From contig JAKJER010000041.1 in the NCBI GenBank assembly GCA_022705325.1, positions 1-55,014 of the forward strand: a stretch of 55,014 nucleotides of DNA, read 5' to 3'. A program made the translations under genes and the position numbers. This DNA is from Planctomycetota bacterium. GTDB taxonomy: Bacteria > Planctomycetota > Phycisphaerae > SM23-33. Below the pieces are notes generated by a model. That model saw only the letters and a program-made list of their open reading frames with translations, was not told the DNA's origin and made no database searches. Each line of letters starts with the position of its first letter. The stretch's first letter is position 1. Shown here piece by piece: positions 1 through 5,728 of this stretch.

Positions 1-96
1 GACCCCATGGGCGTCCACTACGACGCCTCAGCCGTCCAACGGGCCGTCTTCGGCCAACTGGCCAGATGGCACCTTCTGGGAACTTACACACAATAG
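1..96 (+). CDS. Possible C-terminal tail of an upstream gene (partial)
   Basis: An open frame enters from the left edge and stops at a TAG at 94-96, giving about 31 residues. Third codon positions are mostly G or C over the first 60 bases, as in the real genes here, and become less so towards the stop. Too little remains to recognise a family. A second frame is also open and stops at 98-100, so this could be non-coding. The stretch just after it (97-118) holds a C8GCCGG motif that recurs near 31687. Confidence 0.25.
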   Translation, partial: DPMGVHYDASAVQRAVFGQLARWHLLGTYTQ

Positions 97-123
97 TTGA
101 CAGCACCCCCCCCGCCGGGTGCG

Positions 124-152
124 TTGAAGTTGGCACGGTCTTCGGGTAGAGT
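124..152 (+). promoter_or_regulatory. Putative sigma70 promoter of truB, predicted leaderless
   Basis: TTGAAG (124-129) and TAGAGT (147-152) are separated by exactly 17 nt. Transcription would start about 7 nt after the -10 box, at or next to the truB ATG at 159, so the message would have almost no leader. No Shine-Dalgarno sequence precedes that ATG, which agrees with a leaderless start. This is a motif reading only. Confidence 0.4.
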
Positions 153-158
153 CGCGGC

Positions 159-1055
159 ATGACATCGTCCCGCGCTGCCGAATCCTGGTTTGGCTTCTAC
201 AACATCCGCAAGCCGCCCGGCCCGACCAGCCACGACATCGTGTACAAGGTGCGCAAGCTCCTGCCGCGTCGCACGAAGGTCGGTCACGCCGGCACGCTCG
301 ACCCGTTCGCCGACGGCGTGCTGGTGGTCTGCGTGGGCCCGGCCACCCGGCTGGCCGACCGCGTCCAGGACGGCGCCAAGCGATACCTCGCCCAGGTCAC
401 GCTGGGCCAAACCAGCACCACCGACGACACCGAGGGCGTCGTCACGCCCACGCCCGGAGCGGTCGCGCCGGGCCTCGACGCCGTCCAGGCCGCTCTGCGG
501 GCGTTTGTCGGCGAGATCCAGCAGGCGCCGCCCGCCCACTCGGCCGTCTGGATCGACGGCCGGCGGGCCTACGAACTGGCCCGCAAGGGCGAGCAGGTCG
601 AGATGGCCCCCCGAGGCGTGACGATCCACTCGCTGGCCGTCGTCCGCTACGAGTACCCCCTGCTGGAGCTCGACGTCGCCTGCGGCAGCGGCACGTACAT
701 CCGCTCGCTCGCCCGCGACCTGGGCGCAGCCCTGGGCGTGGGCGGATACTGCACCGCCTTGACCCGCACGGCCGTGGGGCAGTTCACCATCGCCCAAGCC
801 GTCACGCTGGACGAACTGGACCTCGCGCGCGACCTCCAGCCGCCCCTGCTGGCCGTCGCGGACCTGCCCCGGGCCGTCCTGAGGGACGAGCAGGCCGCCG
901 ACCTGCTGCTGGGCCGGTTCGTCCGCCCGCAGCAGGCGCTCCCGCCGGCCGACGAGGCCATCGCCGTGGACGGCAACGGGCGCCTGCTGGCCTTGGGCGG
1001 CATTCGCTATGATGGGGTGTTTCAGCCAAGCAAGGTCTTCGCCAAAAAGGAATAG
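159..1055 (+). CDS. truB: tRNA pseudouridine(55) synthase TruB
   Basis: Isomerises U55 in the T-loop of tRNAs to pseudouridine in the cytoplasm. The 298-residue length is normal for bacterial TruB. The catalytic loop GHAGTLDPFADGVL lies at residues 42-55, with Asp48 as the expected nucleophile. The N-terminal KPPGPTSHD and the later SGTYIRSLARDLG segment are further family signatures. The ATG at 159 gives the conventional N-terminus and follows a promoter-like pair with no leader. The gene heads a plus-strand run with the CYTH protein 8 nt downstream. TruB identity is secure; leaderless expression is an inference. Confidence 0.97.
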   Translation: MTSSRAAESWFGFYNIRKPPGPTSHDIVYKVRKLLPRRTKVGHAGTLDPFADGVLVVCVGPATRLADRVQDGAKRYLAQVTLGQTSTTDDTEGVVTPTPGAVAPGLDAVQAALRAFVGEIQQAPPAHSAVWIDGRRAYELARKGEQVEMAPRGVTIHSLAVVRYEYPLLELDVACGSGTYIRSLARDLGAALGVGGYCTALTRTAVGQFTIAQAVTLDELDLARDLQPPLLAVADLPRAVLRDEQAADLLLGRFVRPQQALPPADEAIAVDGNGRLLALGGIRYDGVFQPSKVFAKKE

Positions 1056-1063
1056 GGTGCAGC

Positions 1064-1651
1064 ATGCCTCAGGAAATCGAGATCAAGCTTCGGGTGGACG
1101 ACTTCGACGACCTCCGCCGCTCGCTGCGCCGCGCGGGGGCCGAGTACCACTGCACCCTCCTCCAGACCGACCGCTACCTCGACACGCCCGACAAGACGCT
1201 GATGAGGCGCGGCGGGGCCATGCGCCTGCGGGTGGCCAAGTACCTGCACTACAAGGCCGGGCCCAGAGACCCCCGCCCGCAGCTCACCTTGAAGGGGAAG
1301 CTCGCCGGCGGCAAGCTCACCAAGCAGCGAATGGAGATCCAGACCCACGTGGACGACCAGGAGGCCATCCTGGAGATCCTCGCCTCGCTGGGTTTCGCGC
1401 CCCACCTGACGGTCCAGAAGCGCCGCATCGTCTACAAGCTGGGGCGCTGCTCGGTCGAGATGGACGAGCTGCCGCTGATCGGGCGGTTCGTGGAGATCGA
1501 GGGCCCCAGCGAGCCGCAGGTGCTGGCGGCGGCGAAGCGGCTGGGCCTGACGGGCGAGTCCATCCTCACCTCGTACGTGCATCTGCTGCTGCACCACTGC
1601 CGCCAGGCGGGCCAGGACAAGAACGAGTTCGTCTTCGAGGACGAGCAGTAG
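1064..1651 (+). CDS. CYTH domain protein (class IV adenylate cyclase/thiamine triphosphatase fold)
   Basis: A 195-residue protein that begins with the CYTH signature EIEIKLRV (residues 4-11; ExExK), the metal and triphosphate binding motif of the triphosphate tunnel fold. Further basic and acidic strands fit the rest of the barrel, such as RLRV, QLTLKGK, VQKRRIVYKL and FVEIEGPS. Members hydrolyse triphosphates (ThTPase, inorganic triphosphatase) or make cAMP (CyaB type). The sequence alone does not separate these activities. The start is 8 nt after the truB stop, so the two are probably cotranscribed. Partner and substrate are unknown. Confidence 0.88.
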   Translation: MPQEIEIKLRVDDFDDLRRSLRRAGAEYHCTLLQTDRYLDTPDKTLMRRGGAMRLRVAKYLHYKAGPRDPRPQLTLKGKLAGGKLTKQRMEIQTHVDDQEAILEILASLGFAPHLTVQKRRIVYKLGRCSVEMDELPLIGRFVEIEGPSEPQVLAAAKRLGLTGESILTSYVHLLLHHCRQAGQDKNEFVFEDEQ

Positions 1652-1690
1652 CGCGATTGAGCGTTGACTTCGCCGGCTCGTCCTGTTTCA

Positions 1691-2332
1691 ATGCCGCCCA
1701 TGCCTTCAAGGGCACGAAAGCTCACCCCGTTGTCGCGGCGGCTGCGCTATGGACGGCGCCAGGCGTTGTGGGTCCTGCTGGCGGCGGCGCTGGCGTCGGT
1801 GCTGTACGTGGGCGACCGCGAGGGGTTCTTCGGCGAGCGCCCGCGCCCGGACTACGAGAAGTACCACAACCAGACGTTCCGGGTGGTCCGCGTGGTCGAC
1901 GGCGACACGATCGACCTGGACGTCAGCGACGGCAGCCAGCCGCGCACCCGCGTCCGCCTGTGGGGCGTGGACACGCCCGAGACGGTCAAGCCCAACACCC
2001 CGCCCCAGCACTACGGCAAACAGGCCACGGCCGCCACCACGCGCCTGTGCCTGGACAAGAGCGTTCGCCTGGAACTGGTCCCGCATCAAGACACCCGCGA
2101 CCGGTACGGGCGCCTGCTGGCGTACATCCACCTGGGCGACGGCACGATGCTCAACCGCGCGCTCGTCGAGCAGGGCTTCGCCTACGCCGACTACCGCTTC
2201 CCCCACCCGCACAAGGAGGAGTTCCTCCGCCTTCAGGACCAGGCCCGCCAGGGCAAGCTCGGGCTGTGGCGAGAGGTGCGCCAGCGCGACCTGCCCCACT
2301 ACTGGCGGGAGAAGATCAAACTGGAAAAGTGA
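1691..2332 (+). CDS. Membrane-anchored SNase-like (thermonuclease) protein
   Basis: A staphylococcal-nuclease-fold protein. A basic N-terminus and one hydrophobic segment (ALWVLLAAALASVLYVG) are followed by the OB-fold nuclease domain. Diagnostic motifs are VRVVDGDTIDL, RLWGVDTPE and DRYGRLLAYI, which hold the family's Ca-binding acids and catalytic arginines. It would cleave nucleic acid outside the cytoplasmic membrane. Start choice is uncertain: ATG 1691 is used, but TTG 1664 and ATG 1700 are in frame and none has a clear ribosome site. Its stop (2330-2332) abuts the stop of the convergent retron reverse transcriptase (2333-2335) with no spacer. It does not share a transcript with the retron. 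Confidence 0.9.
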   Translation: MPPMPSRARKLTPLSRRLRYGRRQALWVLLAAALASVLYVGDREGFFGERPRPDYEKYHNQTFRVVRVVDGDTIDLDVSDGSQPRTRVRLWGVDTPETVKPNTPPQHYGKQATAATTRLCLDKSVRLELVPHQDTRDRYGRLLAYIHLGDGTMLNRALVEQGFAYADYRFPHPHKEEFLRLQDQARQGKLGLWREVRQRDLPHYWREKIKLEK

Positions 2333-3301
2333 TTAGGAGGCGGCGTCGGCCTGCGTGCGGATCATGGATTGCAGCGCGTCCCAGCCGGCGAGTTGAGCGG
2401 GCGTGAGGGTCGCGGTCCGGTCCGTCGCGAGGTGGTGGCGGACGGCCCGAAGGCGCCGGCGGGTCGGGCGGGGCAGTTGCACCTTCCGGTTGACCACCAG
2501 GCCGGTCACGACCTGGCGATCGTGCTCTCGCCGGACGTGCAGCTTGCGCCGCGTATGCAGGCGGTAGCCGTACTCGTCGATGATGCCCTTGGCGGCGCGG
2601 ATCACGCTGCCCACCGCGCCGGGCCGGTCGGCCTCGAAGGAGAACGTCAGGTCGTCCGCGTAGCGGGTGTAGGCAGCCCCCATCCGCGCGGCCAGGGCGT
2701 GCAGCCGGGTGTCCAGCACGTAGTTGACCAGGTTGCTCAGGCGCGGGCTGGTGGGCGCGCCCTGCGGCAAGGCCCCTCCGTGCGTGCACAGCCTCGTCAG
2801 CAGGGCGGCGGCCTGCTTGTCCCAGCCGATGCCGCGGAAATAATCCCGCACCCTCCGTTCGGTGGTCCGGCCGAAGAAGTCCTGGATGTCCATGTGCAGC
2901 ACGACCGAGCGCCCCACGTGGCGTCGGGCGTTGGTGACGATGGAGCGTCCGCGCTCGAAGCCCTCGGCGGCGGGATGGACCTTCAGCCTGGCCAGCAGGC
3001 GTCGCAGCACGATCCGCTGGAACGTCTTGAGGGAGGCGGACGGGGCGCTGATCTCCCGCGTGCCGCCGCTGCGCTTGGGGATGCGGAACACGCTGTACTC
3101 GATGGGGCAGGCGGCCAGCTCGCCGGCGTCCATGCCCAGCCGCTGGGACAGCTCGTGCAGGTCCCGGGACGGCTGGTCGCGCACGGGCACGTCCGAGATC
3201 GAGTCCGGCCGGTGGGCGTAGGGGTTGACGTGCGCACGGGGCGAGGCGGGAGAGGCGTCTTTGCCCAGGAAGATCCGTCGCAGTATGTCGCCCAGTCCCA
3301 T
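2333..3301 (-). CDS. Retron-type reverse transcriptase
   Basis: A 322-residue RNA-dependent DNA polymerase with no fused extra domain. Motifs in order: IPKRSGGTREISAP (74-87); NARRH (124-128), matching retron region X NAxxH; MDIQDFF (137-143) with the first catalytic Asp; QGAPTSPRLSN (180-190); YADD (214-217) with the metal-binding Asp pair; and VTGLVVN (265-271), matching the region Y VTG. Having both NAxxH and VTG sets retron enzymes apart from group II intron and DGR types; no maturase or intron part is visible. An AGGTGG ribosome site (3305-3310) precedes ATG 3301. The structured 3302-3522 interval upstream is read as its msr-msd template. Base composition matches the neighbours, so it does not look recently acquired. 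The effector is unresolved. Confidence 0.95.
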   Translation of the reverse strand: MGLGDILRRIFLGKDASPASPRAHVNPYAHRPDSISDVPVRDQPSRDLHELSQRLGMDAGELAACPIEYSVFRIPKRSGGTREISAPSASLKTFQRIVLRRLLARLKVHPAAEGFERGRSIVTNARRHVGRSVVLHMDIQDFFGRTTERRVRDYFRGIGWDKQAAALLTRLCTHGGALPQGAPTSPRLSNLVNYVLDTRLHALAARMGAAYTRYADDLTFSFEADRPGAVGSVIRAAKGIIDEYGYRLHTRRKLHVRREHDRQVVTGLVVNRKVQLPRPTRRRLRAVRHHLATDRTATLTPAQLAGWDALQSMIRTQADAAS

Positions 3302-3314
3302 GGCCCACCTGTGT

Positions 3315-3347
3315 AAAAATGGCGGACACGGCTTGGACCGTGTCCGC
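3315..3347 (-). terminator. Hairpin plus U-tract between retron RNA and RT gene
   Basis: On the minus strand a perfect 10-bp stem (GCGGACACGG with CCGUGUCCGC, 3322-3347, 6-nt loop) is followed by UUUUU at 3319-3315. It sits between the proposed msr-msd and the RT ribosome site. It has the form of an intrinsic terminator or attenuator, which could keep most transcripts as free ncRNA while letting some read through into the RT gene. Function is inferred from structure only. Confidence 0.6.
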
Positions 3348-3465
3348 GCCGTCTTGCTCGAGTTCGCGGAACTCGGCTCCTGCTGTTCAGGTCAGGCAGT
3401 CTGACCCGGTCGACGAAACATCGACCTGCACCCTGCATTTGGGCGCCGCCAAGACGGCAAGCTAA
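3348..3465 (-). ncRNA. Candidate retron msr-msd RNA
   Basis: Elements in RNA order on the minus strand: GCCGUCUUG (3458-3450) and its exact complement CAAGACGGC (3356-3348) can pair as a1/a2. Between them are an 8-bp hairpin with a UUU loop, GGUCGAUG/CGUCGACC (3426-3408), a 6-bp hairpin GGUCAG/CUGACC (3406-3390) and a 7-bp hairpin CGAGUUC/GAACUCG (3375-3359). An 8-bp, UUU-loop stem resembles the primer-RNA stem known for retron Ec86, as I recall it. The branching G is ambiguous: UUAGC, the Ec86-like context, lies at 3465-3461 but falls in the proposed -10 box, while the G straight after a1 (3449) fits the usual a1-G order. The first repeat arm could instead form a local hairpin with GGCGGC (3458-3445). 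Boundaries are inferred. Confidence 0.7.
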
Positions 3466-3493
3466 TCATAGGCCGCCAGGTCCCGCGCGTCCA
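3465..3493 (-). promoter_or_regulatory. Putative promoter of the retron RNA and RT
   Basis: On the minus strand TGGACG (3493-3488) and TATGAT (3470-3465) are 17 nt apart. The -10 matches TATAAT at five of six bases and the -35 matches TTGACA at four. The predicted start, about 3458, coincides with the first base of the proposed a1 arm. This supports a transcript separate from the membrane-protein gene that ends at 3523. Confidence 0.5.
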
Positions 3494-3522
3494 GCCGAAA
3501 GTCTCTTGCCCGCCCGCGTCGT

Positions 3523-4407
3523 TTACGCGGTGGGGGGCGGCGCAGGCGGGGCAGGCGGCGCGGGCGGCACGACCTGCGCGCGGCTGGAAAACGCGTCCAC
3601 TTCCAGTTTGGCCCGGACGGCTTCGAGCTTCTGGCTCTTGGTGTGGATGCCCCAGACCAGGAACGACAGCGGGTGGCGCCGCGTGTCGCTGAAGATCACG
3701 ATGATCCGCCCGAAGCCCAGCAGGCGCTCCAGGAAGTCGCCGGTGTCGATCTTGGTGTTGTACTCCTCGCGGCTGATCTGCTCGCCGTTCTCGCTGGGCC
3801 CGTTCTGGATGTTGATGAAGTTGGGCGTGATGGCCGCGTAGTAGAACATGCCGCGGACCCAGGAGATGACCACCGCGAAGGTGAAGACCAGGGCGAACAG
3901 GAGATACCCCAGCGAGTCGATCACGATGCCCAGCCGCCCGATGAAGTCCATGAACGGCTTGAGCCAGTCCAGGAACGTCAGCCAGAGCCCCAGCGCCAGC
4001 AGCAGCAGGATGACCGTCAGCACGATCTGGAAGCTGACCTCGTACTCGTCGATCAGGAAGTTGAGGAAGAACACCAGCAGCCACGACCCCCCCACCAGGT
4101 GCGGGTCGATGGTCAACACGCCCTTCTCGCACAGCAGCATCAGCAGGGCGGCCACCAGCGCCGCGAGGATCGTGGGGATGTAGAGGATCTTGCGGCTCCA
4201 GTTGAAGACCACCAGGTACTCGCTGATGGACTGGTCCTGGTCCAGCTTCCTGTTGTACTCCCGGCGCGTGCGGATGGCGCCCTTGAACAGGAACCACCCG
4301 GCCACGCCCAGGGCCAGCAGGGCGATCGGCACGAGGAACACCACCCATCGCTTCCAGTCCCAGTCCGCCATGACGGCCGTCATCAAGTCGTCGGTCCAGT
4401 TCGCCAT
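3523..4407 (-). CDS. Uncharacterised multi-pass membrane protein next to the retron
   Basis: A 294-residue protein of no family I recognise. Hydrophobic segments lie near residues 21-41, 74-93, 108-119 (short), 126-146 and 166-184, so it probably crosses the membrane four or five times. A soluble C-terminal part (about 195-280) contains GRIIVIFSDTRRHP and LVWGIHTKSQKLEAV, loosely like a bacterial PH-type beta domain, and ends in a run of Pro-Pro-Ala repeats. It lies upstream of the retron on the same strand, 30 nt from the proposed retron promoter. Some retrons use membrane-protein effectors, so a role there is possible. It could equally be an unrelated resident gene. Confidence 0.7.
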   Translation of the reverse strand: MANWTDDLMTAVMADWDWKRWVVFLVPIALLALGVAGWFLFKGAIRTRREYNRKLDQDQSISEYLVVFNWSRKILYIPTILAALVAALLMLLCEKGVLTIDPHLVGGSWLLVFFLNFLIDEYEVSFQIVLTVILLLLALGLWLTFLDWLKPFMDFIGRLGIVIDSLGYLLFALVFTFAVVISWVRGMFYYAAITPNFINIQNGPSENGEQISREEYNTKIDTGDFLERLLGFGRIIVIFSDTRRHPLSFLVWGIHTKSQKLEAVRAKLEVDAFSSRAQVVPPAPPAPPAPPPTA

Positions 4408-4459
4408 CCCAGGCTCCTTTCCGGTTCAGTGCGTGGTATACCACCCGGCGCCGGCGCCG

Positions 4460-5602
4460 TCAACGCCCATCGCTCACGTGCTGGAGTTCGTCGCGGAAGG
4501 CCTGGGCGTTGTTGGCCCACTTCTCGGCCTCCAGCGGGGTGACCGTTCCGGCCGCCACCAGCGCCGCCAGCGACCGCTCGAACGTGGTCATCCGCTCCTC
4601 GCTCACGTCCTTCGTGCGGGTCTGGAGGGCCGTGGTGATCTGTTCGAGCTTGCGCGTGCGGATCAGGTGCGAGATCGCGTAGGTGTTGTTGAGGATCTCC
4701 ATGGCCACCACCCTGCCCAGGCCATTGGCCCGGGGCACCAGCTTCTGCGAGATCACGTGGCTGAGCCCCAGCGAGAGCTGGCTGGAAATCTCGTCCTGCT
4801 GGTTAGGCGGGAAGAGGTCCAGCACCCGCGTGATGGTCCCCCGCGAGTCGCGGGTGTGAAGCGTGGAAAACACCAGGTGCCCGGTCTCGGCCGCCGACAG
4901 CGTCCACGAGGCCGACTCGCGATCGCGCATCTCGCCGACGAAGATCACGTCGGGGTCCTCGCGGAGGCAATCGCGCAGGCCCCGCTCGAAGCTGGGCACG
5001 TCGCGCCCCACCTCGCGCTGCGAGATGAGCGCCTTGCGGCTGGTCAGGCGATACTCGATGGGGTCTTCGAGCGTGATGATCCGGCAGGGGCGGGTGCGGG
5101 CGATGTGGTCGATCAGCGAGGCGATGGTCGTGCTCTTGCCCGCCCCGGTGATCCCCGTCACCAGGACCAGGCCCTGCTGCTTTTTGACGATGTCGCGCCA
5201 GACGTTGTTGGGGAAGCCGACCTGCTCCACCGGCGGCGGGTCGCTCTCCAGCGCCCGCACGGCCAGGCACAGCCCGTCGCTGTCGTAGAAGCAGTTGAAG
5301 CGGAATTGCAGTTCGCCCAGGAAGTACGACCCGTCGGCCGCCCGCCGGTCGTGGAGCAGGGCGATCTCCTCCTCGCTCAGCAGGCTCAGCGACAGCGCCT
5401 CCACCTGCGGCGTCTCCAGGTCCGGGCCCTTCATCCGCGTCAGGTTGCCGTCCAGGCGATACACCGGCGGGCAGCCCGTCTTGAGGTGCAGGTCGCTCAC
5501 CCTCATGCTGCCGAACTCCGTGAAGGTGTTCAGCAGGTCGTTCATGCTGAACATGCGCCCGCCCTCGGCCGTGTACAGCTTCGTGTCGGGAGAATAAGTC
5601 AT
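4460..5602 (-). CDS. PilT/PilU-like type IV pilus retraction ATPase
   Basis: A 380-residue hexameric secretion-type ATPase that would power pilus retraction from the cytoplasmic side. After an N-terminal PAS-like part (SDLHLKTGCPPVYRLDG), the ATPase core has the Walker A GITGAGKSTT (150-159), Asp box ITLEDPIEY (176-184), Walker B DPDVIFVGEMRD and His box GHLVFSTLHT. The C-terminus is longer than a minimal PilT. The ATG at 5602 has no ribosome site but overlaps by ATGA the stop of a 13-residue leader peptide, suggesting coupling; Met17 or Met20 are alternatives. No pilus assembly gene adjoins it, although a pseudopilin gene lies at 24694. PilT versus PilU cannot be decided. Confidence 0.9.
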   Translation of the reverse strand: MTYSPDTKLYTAEGGRMFSMNDLLNTFTEFGSMRVSDLHLKTGCPPVYRLDGNLTRMKGPDLETPQVEALSLSLLSEEEIALLHDRRAADGSYFLGELQFRFNCFYDSDGLCLAVRALESDPPPVEQVGFPNNVWRDIVKKQQGLVLVTGITGAGKSTTIASLIDHIARTRPCRIITLEDPIEYRLTSRKALISQREVGRDVPSFERGLRDCLREDPDVIFVGEMRDRESASWTLSAAETGHLVFSTLHTRDSRGTITRVLDLFPPNQQDEISSQLSLGLSHVISQKLVPRANGLGRVVAMEILNNTYAISHLIRTRKLEQITTALQTRTKDVSEERMTTFERSLAALVAAGTVTPLEAEKWANNAQAFRDELQHVSDGR

Positions 5603-5640
5603 GAATCACAGATTATCCGGATTCTGCCGGACTCCGCCAT
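5599..5640 (-). CDS. Putative 13-residue leader peptide upstream of the PilT-like gene
   Basis: Reading frame MAESGRIRIICDS with ATG at 5640-5638 and TGA at 5601-5599. It has a strong ribosome site, GGGAGG (5651-5646), 5 nt upstream. Its stop overlaps the ATPase start codon as ATGA. The ATPase start has no ribosome site of its own, so terminating ribosomes probably reinitiate there. No similarity is claimed; the support is the ribosome site and the overlap. Confidence 0.5.
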   Translation of the reverse strand: MAESGRIRIICDS

Positions 5641-5643
5641 TTC

Positions 5644-5664
5644 TTCCTCCCTTTTTCGGAGGAA
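5644..5664 (-). promoter_or_regulatory. Hairpin sequestering the leader-peptide ribosome site
   Basis: On the minus strand TTCCTCC and GGAGGAA form a perfect 7-bp stem around the 7-nt loop GAAAAAG, burying most of the GGGAGG ribosome site. TATATT (5668-5663) could be a -10 box that would start transcription inside the hairpin. The stem matters only if the real transcript begins further upstream. Confidence 0.4.
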
Positions 5665-5728
5665 TATACGGAACGTGGCCCCTGCTCACCACTCGCCCGC
5701 GGGTCAGGCTACGGGCTGCAAGCGGGGG

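Noticed and set aside
2333..3301. Group II intron or diversity-generating retroelement RT
   Set aside because: There is no maturase (X) domain, no catalytic intron RNA around the gene, and no template/variable repeat pair. The NAxxH and VTG motifs point to the retron class.
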